The notes below the pieces were generated by a model. The model saw only the letters and a program-made list of their open reading frames with translations, was not told the origin of the DNA and ran no database searches. A stretch of 64,000 bases of DNA from Cristatella mucedo (Eukaryota > Bryozoa > Phylactolaemata > Cristatellidae), in contig WPIO01000010.1 in NCBI GenBank assembly GCA_009760855.2, positions 512,501 to 576,500 of the forward strand. The letters run 5' to 3'. Positions 26,501-41,500 of this stretch are shown piece by piece. Made by a program: the position numbers and the translations under genes. Numbering within the stretch: the stretch's first letter is position 1; every line of letters starts with the position of its first letter.

Positions 26501-29500
26501 TCTTTGGGACACCAGTCTTCAGTCAACATTAAACATCATCGTGGCTTCGTAATAAGAGAAAACTAAACCCGACTTGACATTATTCTACTCTATGCATAGT
26601 TTGCACTGTTTGTAAATCTATGGATCTACAACTGTAACTGAAAATATCCCCTTTATAAGACACAGCTAATCAGGACAACGGGTGGGTTTGCAGATATTCA
26701 AGCACTGTACCCAGGAACCGCTAACACGGCAGCAACAAAAAATTGAAATGGCGCTTTGCAATAAAAGTATTCCTCCCTCGGCACTTTTTTGAGCGCACCT
26801 AAGTGTCAGATTAAGAACTGCATAGGCTATACGTCGCCTTGACGACAATAAGTAGGTTCTTGCAGGATGTTTTCACTTGCCAGGATCTACAGCCTCTTGC
26901 TGATTTGATTGCCAAGCACAATCTAGGCTTTCACTTCTATGCGGATGACACTCAGTTGTACCATTGCTTTGATCCCTCCCAGCATTCGAGCACCTCAAAT
27001 TCTCTCAACTCACTAGCTGCATGCATTGCTGACATCCGCACATGGATGGCAGCACATTTTCTAAAACTAAACGATGATCAAACAAAAATTACTAGTTATG
27101 GGCAAAGCCAGTGTGAATCACAAATTGGAAAGGCTGACGCTCAAAATTGGCTCTGCCAGCATATCTCCCGTTGAATCGGCTCGAAATCTAGGTGTGATAT
27201 TCCAAAGCGACCTCTCGTTAGACGACCATATCAGCTCCACAGTCAAATCCGCCTATTTTCAGCTTCATAAAATTGTTAAAATTCGGGCTTGTTTAGATAA
27301 AGATACCACATCTAAGTTGGTCAATGCATTCGTGACATCCCATCTCGACTTCTGCAACTCACTGCTTACTGGCCTACCAGCATGTGCGATCAGGCGATTG
27401 CAGCTGGTGCAAAACTCTGCAGCTAGGCTTGTCTGTCGTGAGCGTCGCAGTTGCCACATGACTCCACTTCTCGCCGACCTGCACTGGCTACCAGTCAAGC
27501 AACGGATTGACTTCAAGGTTTTTTCGCTCACTTTTAGGTCCATTCATTCTATGGCTGCAGCCTATCTGTAAGATATACTACCCCATCAGGCCAAGCATCG
27601 TACCACCCGCTTTTCGGAATCCAACTGTCTAGAAATACCTCATACAAACCTTAAATCCTTTAGAGACCGTGCATTTAGTTCATATGCTCCCAAAGCTTGG
27701 AACTCCCTCCCGACCTGCGTCAGAACATCCCCTGACCTGACCACATTTAAAAAGAACCTAAAAACACACCTATTTAGGACAGCATTTATTGGGTCTCTGT
27801 GATTCGTCCTTGATGTGCTTATGCGTGCTGACACTGTGCATGCTGCCACTAACCACATTCGCATGCTGACCCTGTGCATGTCACCCCTAACCATATTATT
27901 CATTTCGTTTGTTTTTCAAGCATGATTTTACTTACCATTCAATTGCATTTCACGTTACAGCAAATGTAAAGCGCCTAGAGAGAGATTAAGTTCTCTGAGG
28001 GCGCTTTATCAAGTGAATTATTATAATTATTATTACAGTTTGAAAATGTATGGGATTTCGTGAGGCTCGAGCAGCACGACGGGCGAAGCGAAGCCTCTTA
28101 GGCGCCGCCGCTTGTGGCGAGTGCCATATGCCATAAGTGTCGGACGCCTTCGAAGGTTGGTTTTTAGCATTTGGGATTTGAATCGCAGCTCGGTACATTA
28201 ATGCAATTTAGCCTGCCTTACCTCAACACGCGGTCTATTAAACGAGTGACCGATGTACCACGCACATGCCGCTCTTATCTAAGCGGCTATAGTTCGTTCT
28301 AATGTTGCGCCCAAAATGCATAGGCGACCGTCACTATCCTGTACAGCTGCAACTACTCTGCTGTCACTAGCATGCGCAGTTCCACAGGTGCCCAATGATG
28401 GCGGTGAGCCATGCACTGTGCTTATGTCAGTGCTGTCACATGCAGCAGCCTAGACGCTGCCGGTTAGCAACGGTGAGGCACCAGGGAGAATGCTCGCCCG
28501 TGACGAGCGAGCGGTTCCTGTGCGTGGTGGCACACGATGGCCTCATGCGAATGAGACCATCTTGGCATGACCACTGTGCTGCACGCACGTCACAGCCGCT
28601 GATAGCTTGACTGGTGGATAAAAAGAGGATTACAGAAATCGAACAAAAATATAAATCCCGAAGACTAAGCAATAACAAGCCTGTCACTCGCGGCGCTGTG
28701 CACTGGTCGCAAGCGGTCTGCACTGCTGCTGCAAAAGAAAACTCACCTGGTTCTCCATGAGCCTCGGCCCTTGGAACGGGAAAGAATCGCTGCTGATAAC
28801 CCAGAGCTGGTCAACGTCGTCGCCCAGCGAGGCTGCGAGCAGCATTGTACCTGGGGAGGAGATGAGATGCAAAAAAAACGCATAGCGCAAGGCGATCGGT
28901 GCATGGCCATGCCCCGGCTAAAAGACGATGGCTGCAGCGCACGCTAGAGCCGCTTCGCGGAAGCTCGGATGTACCTCGGTGGTAGTACGCAGCGTGCACC
29001 CGGCTCGGCCGCTGCACGGTCGTGTTGGCCGAGAAACCAGGCGGAAGACGCACGTGCACCAAAGCAAGAGTAGACGGCCGGCCAGGGAGGTCGCTGAGAG
29101 GGCAAGTGGCGAAGTACATGCGCACACCTGCAAACAGGGCTCGACTAGCTGTGGGATCTGCCTCCGTGGCTCAGCGGAGGCGAGCACTCAAGCACTCAAG
29201 CTCAGCACTCAAGCTCGGAGCATGGTGCACTCGGAGCCTAGCCGGCCTTGGCTGATGTACAGTGGCGGCAATCAGCGGCGGCTCTGGCAGCAAGAGCGCG
29301 CGCAGTGAGCTGAATGAGCGGTACCTGTGTGCGATATTGCCACGAGGTGTATCTTGCTCGACTCGGCACAGCTTACCGCGGCTATGCACACTACAGGCTT
29401 GAAGATGCTCCTGTCCACGGTCCTAATAAAGAGAAAAGCGCATTCGTAGGACAGGCCATCAAAAACTTGGCCGGTGCCAGCATTCAACTTTCCCTAGTGT

Positions 29501-32500
29501 CGCCACATTGTCGACTCACTTTATAACAGCCGAACAATTGTTGGTAATCTGGTTCTCGGACATGCTTGCAACTCGACTAAACTCGGTTCCATTTCCGCCA
29601 AGATCAAATACCTGGAATGCGTAAACGTCAGATGAATGCGGAGGCAGGAGCCGGTCTTCGATGTACCCACACAATCATATGCATACACCTATACGCAGCC
29701 AGAAAAAAGGAATGCATACCTGAATGGATCCTCTTTCGGAGAGGGTATAGAGAATCCTTCGCCGCTCATCAATGCAGGTCTGGACAATCGGATCTGAAAA
29801 CACCATTCAAACGAGCTATAATACAAAAGGAGAGATATCCCCGAACAAGTTCAGAACGCCATACCAGGATAAGATAAGCAAAATGCAAGCAACAAAAACA
29901 CAAGCTGTTTTATAAGACACCTGCGAGCACAAAGAAACGATCTATCGGCGACATTCGCAAGCATTATAAAATCACATACAAGCAAATTAGTCAACAGGTA
30001 GCAAGGAGAACGCTAACTGCATGAAAAGCTACCGGTACCAAATATTTCGCAACAAAATTTAGCTCGTGCTGCATCCATCTTTCTAGCCATAAAAATATAG
30101 CAACTCGTCCAGCGTGATCAAGAACCAAGACAGGCAACCACTCATGTAAACCTTGCGTTAAATTCTATCTTTTCAACTTGATCAATGGCAAGATGGCACA
30201 CCTCATTTCAGAATTGGCCAGCAAATTTGTTATTGGAAAACTAGAATCGTCAATTAAATTTGATAGATCGAAATAAAGCTCTTACAACTACGAGGATAAC
30301 ATGTTTGCACAATCGGGACGGAAGCAGCAACGAATTGGTATGAATAATTTACATGTATGCACCGTCATAGTGCTAGAACAGGTCTCGAACAGAGCTAGCT
30401 GACAATGTCAATGATTAGGTAAGAATTACACCAATAATGGAGAAATAAAAAATTGCCAGCCTTTCTGACTTTGCTTAATAGACCTTGTGTCACAAATCTG
30501 CCAATGCAGCTAAGCATCCGGTTGCAGAAAATAAGCCTGTGGTTCTCCAATCAACATGCGCTGCCACTTTCAGTTCAGAAGCACGTGCTGATTGGGATGA
30601 AACACAATCCGTCAGATAATGGTAGCCTAACAGCTGGAGTAATGAATCAATGCAATCTATGCTGAATATGGGTCTGTCATTTACGTTTAAAAGTGCTTAC
30701 TGAAAACCCTGAATCTGGACCCTATGAGACGCCACAGGAAGTCGCTTGCTATAGCAGACAGGTAATTTTTTTAATGTTGATGTATACTACTGCCATATCA
30801 GCTAAGTCATGAATTGACAAATAAATCACGATCATGGCTATGTCTGCAAGCACTTGTCTAGCCCAAGTACCACCACTGCATTCGCACACACTATTCATAA
30901 ACATGTGCTTTGCTGGGCGGTCACTGGGCCATTGATAGTCACAGCCACACTTGAGTGGGCGACCTCAAAAACCAATTTATTTGTCAGCGAGTGCCTCAGA
31001 TCGTCAATATTCAATACATTGGAGGTTTCTACGACATATCTTATGGTTTAGACGTACCTGATGAAGCCAGCTCATCACTGCACCACGAGCAAAGTCTTTA
31101 CAGAATTGGAATCCTCGGGTTGGCACCCAACCAACCCATCAAAACCACGCCTCCCCATTGCGCATCAGTGTGTGAGCTTTTACCTAACCAGACGTTGTGG
31201 CTTGCTAGGTTTCAAAGGCATACCGAAGCTGATCACAAACACCCTCGCATCACTGCGCAAATCGATGAGCGTTTCGTTTAATGCATGACCCAGCATTTGG
31301 TTCTGGGATGCATTATTTCTAGTAGTCCTTGCGACAGACCCGACAGGCTCCCGTGTAAATCCTCAACACAATTTGTCTTTTACTAGAGCAAAAAAGAAAC
31401 TGCATAACATGAATAAATAAGACATCAATCGACCTATCCCTTCGTTGAATTCATTTCTATGAGTCATTACTTCGTCGAATATCTTCTGTATTGGGCGAGC
31501 CTAGGGTGTCTGACTTTGCAGCCTGTGCAACTGCATTTATGACACGAGCAATCCAACACAGGAAATGTACGGCCGACTTTTACTACAAGCATGTTAGGCT
31601 GGTGGCTACTGATGCTGATGGAATTTTGTCAAGCTACTCTTTACAAGTGCCATTTCCATTATTCGCGTTCACAATGGCAATTGGCTCAAAACACTTCCAA
31701 CACAAGAGGCCTAAACTATAGCAGCCACAACAAATGGAAACACGTTGTGTGCAAAGTCGTTTGAAATTATTATAGGAAAGGGGGGGTCAATCACCGAGTA
31801 AATGCATCCGAGTATACGCAAAGTGGCATTCACTGCTTACCTTCATCTCTCATTAAAAAGCTTGGCGTATAAGAGAAAAACGGAAATGAGCTGCCAGTTA
31901 GATTTATCTTTCTGCATTTGCGGCTAAACCAGCTGTCCTGAGCCTATTAAAATATAAACAAGAAAATTGTACTCCTGCCAACGCCTCATACATGGGTGAC
32001 CACTTGGAACAACCACATGACAACGAAAGTTCGGTATGCGCACACCAAAACAGGTCAACGACAATGGAAAGATGTGCCGAGCAAAAAATATAGCAGCAGA
32101 CAACTTCTTGCTTGGCACCATTACTATTGAGTCTACTGTGCCTGGAGAGTCCACGATGACCCATATATATCGACATGGAATCAAGCAGTGTTAGTCTGCC
32201 AGGTACAGCACGATCACAAAAACCAGAATTGGATCTTCGGTTTAACAGATAAAAGATGTATAACTGATTGCTCCACGGTACAAAATAACTGTTGTAGCGA
32301 CTTCTCTTTCAGATCGATCGGGTGGGGGAAGGTCGTAGCTCACTGCAGCACACGAAACCTAGATTGTATACTACAATGACATATAATGACATAATAACTA
32401 TAATTATAATGACACTAGCCGCCATAAATTTTGTTGCACCCTCAAAAAACTATGGCAGTCTGGTCGACTTCTGCTGAAGGCAGTTTTGAAATCTACAGAG

Positions 32501-35500
32501 TCCAGACGAGAGAAATTGATGCCCAAATAAACACAATAGTCCAACACTACCTCTTGATAGAAGATAAAAGAAATCATAACATTTAGTAACTACCAAAAAT
32601 GTACAGTAGTTCAAACTGCTATCGGCTGAGATACATCGACCATTCTCATAGAGCAAGTTCAGCAAAACTTATGGTCGTTAGTGTAGCCCGACGTAGTTGC
32701 TCGGACCGGTCTTTTCCAGCCGCTCATTACTACTGCACAGTATGGCTCACATGAAATAAATTCCTTTCGAACAGAAAACCACATTTCACGACAGGCGCCT
32801 CGCAGAGAATAAGCTGTTAACATGGAAAGCTGTCAACGGAAAAGTGGCCGTATTGGAGGCTACATCTCAGGGCTAGCGGTGTATACGACCTCAGGAATAC
32901 AGACTTGGGTAAGCCTTAGATACTACTGATCATAAAGTCCTTCTTGAGCGTCTTGCATCTTGCCTGGGCATCACTGGTACTGCACTGTAATTGCTCAGGT
33001 CCTATCTCAGTGAGAGACTCTGAAGTGTTGATGTGAATGGACAAAGATCCTCGAAAGAACAACTTATATATAGAGTACCTAAGGGATCTGTGTTCCGTCT
33101 AATTTTTTTAAGTTTATACTCTCCCGCCTGCCGATGTGATCGCCAAGCACGATCTCGACTTTCATTTCCATACAGATGACTCTCATTTGTACCTTTGCTT
33201 TTATCCCTCCCAGTCCTCGAGCATGTACAATTCTGTAAACCTCTTGCTGCATGTATTGATGAAATCAACAAATGGATGGCAGCAAACTTTATTAAACCAG
33301 ATGACGACAAAACCAGCTTACTAGTTACGCGAAAACCAAATGTAATCCAGATATTGGAAAACCTAACGCTCAAAATCGGCTCCACCAGCATACCTCCCGT
33401 TGAATCTGCACATAATCAAGGTGTAATCTTCCAATTAGACGACCACATCAGCTCCAGTCATGCCTGTCTTCTTTCAGCTGCACAAAATCGCTAAAATTCG
33501 GGCTTGCTTAGACAGGGATACTACATCGAAACTGGCTCATGCATTTGCGACATCCAGCCTACACTTCAGTAACTCACTGCTTGCTGGTCTAACGGCATGC
33601 ACAATCAGGCGATTAGTTGGTGCAAAACTCAGCAAGGCTCGGCTGTCGTGAGCATTGCAGTTGCTGCATCACACCACTTCTCTCCGTCCTGCACTGGCTC
33701 AAGCATCGACTGCAAGGTTCTGTCACTTAGTTTTAGGTCCCTTCATTCTCTGGCTCCAGCCTACCTATCAGAACTAATTCCCTGCCAGGCCAAGAATCGT
33801 ATAATCGGCAGTTGTGATTCGAATCGCTTAGCCATACCTCGTACGAAACTCAAAACTTATGGAGACCGTGCCTTTAGTTCCTATGCTCATAAAGAGAGGA
33901 ACTACCGACACACGTCACAACGCCCCCTGACATGACGACTTTAAAAAATAAAAAAGCTTAAAACATAGCTGTTTATTACAACATCTAGTGGGTCTTCGTG
34001 ATTTGACCTTCTTGTGCTTGCTTACACTGTGCCTGCTGCCTGTGGATGTTACAATCCATCATTTAGTAATGTTTTCTATACTATATCTGTAAAGTGCCAA
34101 GAAAGAGATTCAGTTCTCTGAGGGTGCTATACAAATGTATCATCATTATTACCCAGCTGGCCTGCCAGTTATTATCCGCAGTCCGTAAGTCCTTGATAAA
34201 GACAGACAATCACATACCGACCAATGTAAGCAGTGCTGTGCATCGGTGAATATAATTCTGCAGTCCTGTCGAAAGAGAGCCAATGGCCATAGTAAAGTTG
34301 CCTATTGCTTTGATGAGTAATGTAGGCATTCGAGTGCAAGCCTGTTCAGTCAAAACTTTACCAAGGGAAAGGAGTGCAAAATCTTGAACAGAAAGCTGCC
34401 TGCAGTCGACAGGCTCTCTCCCCAACATGATATTTTAGAAGACTCCCACATAACTCAGAGAACTGGTTATGCCTCTAGACACGGGTTGCAAGACTATTTA
34501 CACCAATTCCTGAGAAAAACGGGTCAACTCTCGAGAACAGAGAATGTTCTTTACTTGTAAAACTACGACACCCTTTTCGTAACCTACAACACTTAATAGA
34601 ATTCGACCAAAGGTTGAGCCAATATTTTTTCGCTGCTAAATAGGGAGGCTAACGGTGAATTCCTTGCATGTTACAAGTGCGTGCACAAGCATAACCCAAA
34701 ATTACCATACCTGATAAACAACTTCATATAAAAAGCCATCTTTTGCTCCCAAGAAAATTCGCCCCTGTTCGGTTCCCGTGACGTTCAGAAAATGTGCATT
34801 ATCACTTGGCAAGGAGTATAGAGGCTCGGGCAGCAGATGCATTTCGCCGGAAATGGGATCAGATCCACCTACAAGCGGTTAAACACAGATCAGGCAAATA
34901 GAACGAAAACTAGTAACGGCAGGGCTATTTGCATCTAATTACATAAGCTGATGCCCTCAATAACATTGCTGTCACCAAACATAGGAAGAGAACAAACTTT
35001 ACCACAGCTGCACAAATGTGGACTGCAACCAGTACATGGAAGCCAATGTTCAAAAGCAGCATCGAAGGCAACTTTTTCTCCTAAGGATGATAGTAAAGGT
35101 AGAATGGAAAGAGAAGGCAGCTCCTGTTGTCGCAGAGAGGTGCTCTAGCAGCTAGAAAAGCCATTGGCTTACATTCATTCCCACACACGTGCTTTGCCTT
35201 GGTGTCAGCGACAGATGCATGCAAGTAGGAAAAAAAGTCATGTCATCAGTCCAGCACAAAGCAAATCAGCAGCTCATGCAATCGTAGAAGATTAGACGTT
35301 TTAATATACCTAATCAAAAACTACTTTGCAGACACAAGTTTTACAAGAACCAGTCCTAACGCTTACTCTGGGAATTCGGGCTTGTGAAAGTAACACCCAG
35401 CAACACTATCTCCACCGGGGTAGTAAGACAAAGAAGATGGGAGATGTGAGGCTGGAATATGCCTGCAACGAACAAATTAAATACAGATGTATTCATGCCA

Positions 35501-38500
35501 ACAAATGCAGGTGCTACAAGTAATGCATGCACTGACAGGTCGTTTTGAATTAATGTTAAGCAGTGCACGCATGGCCCAGTAACCCCATACCAGGCTTTGG
35601 CTTTACCAGTCCAGCACACAGAATCGTCTCAGTAAGGCCGTCGAAGTATGCCAAATCTTCGCTGAAAGAACAAAGTTTCACACTAACATTAGCAAGCAGT
35701 TAGCAGCAGTCCACCATGGTTTAACGAAAACATTGAAAACACAATAGATGCATGAGCCCACCCAATAGCTAAGGGAGCCAATCGTTAGAGGACTTTCACA
35801 ACTATGCAAAGTCTGTATATGGGTTATTATGTCGCGTGTGAGAAATACTACGAACACACACACTCGAGTGCAAAAGTATCGGCAAACCTTTGCTTACAAT
35901 GATAAGTAGCTACTCGACCGTGAACCAGCAAACAGAAGCCATGACAGAGAGAAAGCTTTCCTAGATCCGATGTAGGATGAAGCTGAGCCTGTTCTGCAAG
36001 AGCCAATCTTTGTGGATGGGAGAAACCAACAGATGAGTGACCTCAGACTCAGTTGCCTCATCACACCACTTCTCGCCGACCTGCACACTGGCTCCCCGTC
36101 AAGCAACGCATCGACTTCAAGGTTTTGTCACTCAATTTCAGGTCACTCCATTCTTTGGCTCCAGCATACCTATCAGATCTACTCTCCCCCCCCCCAGGAT
36201 AAGCATCGTACCACTCACTTTTTGGAATCTCATTGTTTACCTCTACCCAGTACAAATCTCAAAACCTTTAGAGACCGTGCCTTTAGTTCGTATGCTACCA
36301 AAGCTTGGAACTCACTCCCGACTTTAGTCACGACATTTCCTGACTTGACCACATTTAAAAAGAAATTAAAAACACATATTCATCACAGCATTTAGTGGGT
36401 CCCTGTGATTCGTCCTTAATGTGCTTATGCATGCTGACAGTGTGCATGCTGCCACCAACCATACATGCTGACCCTGTGCCTGTCACCCCTAACCATGTTA
36501 TTCTTATTGTTTATTGAACTTACTACCATTAACCATTCGATCGTGCTTCCTTTGCCGCAAATATGAAGTGCCTAGAACGAGGCGAGTTCTCTGAGGGCGC
36601 TAAATCAAACGTATTATTATTATTATTACCTCACAAATGTTGCCTTACCGTCACAACACAAATAACTGCAGAAGCTAAAAAGCACATCTGTTCCTGATAG
36701 CATTTTCTGGGTCTCCATGAATTGCCATTTGTGCATTTATGTATGCTGCCGATGTGCATGTTATCACTAACCAATTGACATACTTCCATTACAGCATATG
36801 TCAAGTACCTAAAAAGAGATTTAGTTCTTGGGGAGCTATACAAATGTATTAATATTACTATTATAATTACCAGTTCGGCCCCATTTTTACTTTCCTTTCA
36901 CTGCCGTCTGCTTTGCCAGATTGCACGAAACGACTGCTTCGTCCACAGACACGACTTGGAGAGGGGAGTCAGCACTAGAACAGAATTTATAGTGAAAATA
37001 CTGATATATTTAGCTAGAGCAGAAGGACATGGCCTTCATGTGATCGCTTGCAAAGGGGTATATAAACATGTATGTACCTAAAATAACCTTGTTAAGCTCA
37101 TCGTCGGTACAAAACTTGGGCATAAAGGGAAAAAGTCAAAAAGTGTCATAGATTACGTCAGTGAGACCAAGTTGTGGAAAGTAACAAGACCGTAAAGTAA
37201 TGCTACTGACAAGTTCGAAGACCTAGATTCAAAATAAAAACCATTAAAACGAGTGATTCAGGGACAACAACTACTTTGAGCACATAACGCCTCATGAACG
37301 CTATCGGAAAGCCCGGAACGCTATCATATGCTCAGTAGCAAGGAATCCTAGCACCCTTCAATTGGTTCTGGGTGCTGGGTTTCTGAGAACCAGCGGTGGT
37401 GCTGTTGTTGTCCTCACCCACCGACCCTCTTGTCTTGGGTCGCTGTAGTAGTCCCACGCACAGGTGCTGGCTGCAAAAGCAGCTCACTAATAAATATCGC
37501 GATGTATTTTAGCCGGCAGATTCGCCAGACCATATATCAACATATTTCGGCAATTCTTAACGTCTATAGCATCAACCATTCTTTACAGCATACGTTAAGC
37601 AAGCACAAAGGGAAGTTCTCTGATGATGCTATATTAATGTATTATTATTATTATTATTACTATTATTAGAGTGCCAACAAATGCCAGACAGAATACAGCC
37701 AACTACTCCCTCTTCTTCAAGCTTTTCCATTGCCCCTGAGCAGGGCGCCTATAACCGTCTCACACAGTTCAAATGTATTCAGGCTGAACTTACAAAATAT
37801 TTCATCAAAATCCACTCAAGGAAGGCTTTGCAAGGCCCGTGTGCTCAAAAGAGGCTCTGAATTATCACAAAAAATCCCACAGCCACACGATGAAAGAGGC
37901 AACCGTGTGACCGATAGGCTCGAACCGAAAGGATAATGCAGGCATGTCCTTTTTGAAATAGCTCCTTGCATCTACAGGTAACAAGCCACACGGCATCCAG
38001 ACACGAGCATTAGGGCAGTCGTCACCGACACCTACTTCACCTTCAGCACGCTAGCCGACAAGCGGGAGCCTCGTAGGGAATGCTGCGGGGAACAAATGAA
38101 CAGTTGATGGCCGGCGATGCTGACAGAGAGAGCAGTGGCAGCGTGCACGTGTCGTATCTGCGCTCCCGAGCGCGGGAGAGCAGGCGCCACAGAGCAGCTC
38201 GACGACATGCGACTCAAGACAGGGTGGCACAAAAGAATGCCAAGTATGCTGCATGACCACTGCACGACTACACCCCTGAAACCTAAACAAACACTTTTGA
38301 TTGAAAATCCTAAAAAAAAACATAACCAATTAACAAAAACAAACAAATCTGTGTGCACTGTATACAAACGACACAAGGGGTCACGACCCGTGAATGCTAG
38401 GCATTCCACTATGGCACCTGAGCATCTTTTCCACTCAATGCACACAGGCAGTAGATTTTTAAACTGAGAGGAAATAGTTGGAGTTTAAACTGAGAGGAAA

Positions 38501-41500
38501 TAGTTGACAAACAGGAGCAAGCAATAACCAGAGTAACACGCCAGTACAGACCCATTCTCGTAGTTCCAGATAAATATGTCGCTGTCGATCGACAACCACG
38601 CCCTCGATATTTGAGTGAACAAACCCATCATGCAATTGCATTGCATGTCTGGGCAACATGTCAGGAAGTAGAACTCATAAGCCATAAAAACTGTAGGCAA
38701 GCATCGTCAACCTTAAAAGCAAAGGTAACCAGCACGAACAATAAAGAACCAGCCTTCAAGCTCACTATGTCGAAGCCCAAACGAATCTTGCCCACCCCAC
38801 GGTAAAATGCATGCGACATATGCAGCAACTCGGCATGACACTACACGGTGAGGTGGAAGTATGGCGGAAGGATACGTGCAAACTCTTCGACGAGCTCGTT
38901 GGGCAATGGCACCCTTTTGGCAGTGCTAAGCTCGGGTAGCAGCTGGACTCCGGCCCGGTCGTCGGCAGCCACGAAGCTCGGAGGATAATCGTGATCGTTG
39001 AGGCCGCTCTCGCCGGTTTGCCCTGCAACAACAATACAGCCTGGCACTAGCAACTCGTCTCGTGAATCGTCATCTGACACTCGCGCACGTGCACGCGCGC
39101 ACGCGCGCACACTCGGTATCGTATGCGGCAACTGACGCAGTCTTTGTTTTCCCTGGGGAAAACAAAGACTGCGTCATTCAACAACGACATCATTCAACAA
39201 CGTTTCAGCGCCCTTCACAAGCAATAATCAGCTGGACCAAACAGCATCAGTAGGCAGCAACTAGTCTGCTAATGCGCAACATCCGAGCTAGCAAGAATAC
39301 CTCCTAATAAGATCACCTCGCTAACGACAGAATCGCTAAAGATGTGTTTGCCCTAGTATAGGCTCACACACCATGCTGGTGCACCACTGTGGACCAGCAC
39401 TGGTGGACTTGAAAATTATGAACTTCACACCTCTGATTTATGCGATGAGGCACTCCGAGTCCTTTTGCTGCTCCAGTTTGTTTTGATACGCCTTTCCCTT
39501 TGCCCCAAGCAATTCTCTCTAGCCGGACATGCAGACAGCTAACCCATCCTCGCAAAGAATGGCAGAGGCCAAAGCCAGGCGCAGTCAATTATGCATAGCA
39601 GCAGCAGCGGACTGGCACGGAAACTAGATCACGACAAATGGGCTGCCGAGTTCCGGTTACCTACCAGCATCAACCCCCCCCCCCACCCATGTAGTCACAC
39701 AGAGGCAGAGAACACCAGCCGACGCTCTCTTTGGTGCTCGTCTAGTAAGAGCACTCGGATAAATTTTTCGAACAAATGCAGTAATAATTATGCAATAATG
39801 ACAGTTACTATACGACAGCCCAACATGCAAATATACTCCTCCCTAGATGTGTATAGCTTTAAACACATGTAGACATCCCTTCCTTCTCCTTAGTTTGCTG
39901 TTTGTGTCACCATTGGGCCCCCGTCAGCAAGTAAGCTTGTCTGAAGCAGCAGTGTGTGGGTCTAATTCTTTCCTAAGACTCCTAACGATCAATCAGAGCC
40001 TACTTTCCTCGATAGCAAGGGCAGCCTATTGGGTCACAGCTGGATTGCTTTCGGCACACCTATGATAATAATAATAATGCACTTGATAAAGCGCCCTCAG
40101 AGAACTCAATCTCTTCCTAGGCATGCGATTGAAACGTGGGTAATATCATGCTTGATTAACAACATGAACAACGTGGTTAGGGGTGACATGCACAGGGTCA
40201 GCATGCAGGTGTGGTTAGTGGCAGCATGCCCAGTGTCAGCACACATAGGCAGATGAAGGACAAATCCCAGGGACCCACTAAATGCTGTCCTAAATAGGTG
40301 TTTTTAAGTTCCCTTTAAATGTGGTCAAGTCAGGGGATGTTCTGACGTAAGTAGGGATGGAGTTCTAGGCTGTGGGAGCATACGAACTAAATGCACGGTC
40401 TCCAAAGGATTTAAGGTTTGTACGAAGTACTGGTAAACTGTTGGATTCCAAAAAGCGGGTGGTACGATGCTTGGCCTGGTGGGGGAGTATATCTGAGAGA
40501 TAGGCTAAAGCCAAAGAATGAAGTGACCTAAAAGTGAGTTACAAAACTTTGAAGTCAATCCGTTGCTTGCCTGGTAGCCAGTGCAGGTCGGCGAGAAGTG
40601 GAGTAATGTGGCAACTGCGACGTTCACGACAGACAAGCCTAGCTGCAGAGTATTGCACAAGCTGCAATCGCCTGATCGCACATGCTGGTAGGCCAGCAAG
40701 CAGTGAGTTACAGAAGTCAAGTCGGGATGTCACAAATGCATGGACCAACTTGGACGTGGTATCCTTATCTAAACAAGCCCGAATTTTAGCAATGTCATAT
40801 AGCTGAAAGTAGGCAGATTTGACTGTGGAGCTGATATGGTCGTCTAACAAGAGGTCGCTTTGGAATATGACACCTAGATTTCAAGCTGATTCAACAGGAG
40901 ATATGCTGGCAGAGCCAATTTTGAGCATCAGCCTTTCCAATTTCTGAATCACACTGGCTTTGCCCATAACTAGTAAGTTGGTTTTATCGTCGTTTAGTTT
41001 TAGAAAATTTGCTGCTATCCATGTGCGGATGTCATCAATACATGCAGCAAAGTTGGCGAGCCGCAATGGCTCACTAGGTAAGATGGTTGCCTTTCACGAC
41101 CTCGGCCCCAATGTCGTGGGTTCGAATCCTGTGGTGGGCGATCCTTTATCGCCACTGCAAGCAATGGTGATAGCTGTCAAGGCTCGTCTGTCCCTATACA
41201 AGAAGAGGCTGTTAAATCAGCCAGTATTTATTTATTTATTTATTTATTAAGTGAGTCGAGAGAATTCGAGGTGCTCGAAGGTTGGGAGGGATCAAAGCAA
41301 AGGTACAACTGAGTGTCATCCGCATAAGAGTGAAAGCCTAGGCCTAAACGGCCATGTACACGACATGCTCTGAGCTCCAATAAGTTGTGCAGGAGACAAA
41401 GCTGTGTGACACAATTAAGGCTTCGAAAGCGAATCATCCATGCCCAAGTTTCCCTTGATATCTCACGGGGCGGAGCTTGAAGGAAGCATGTAGGGAAGTC

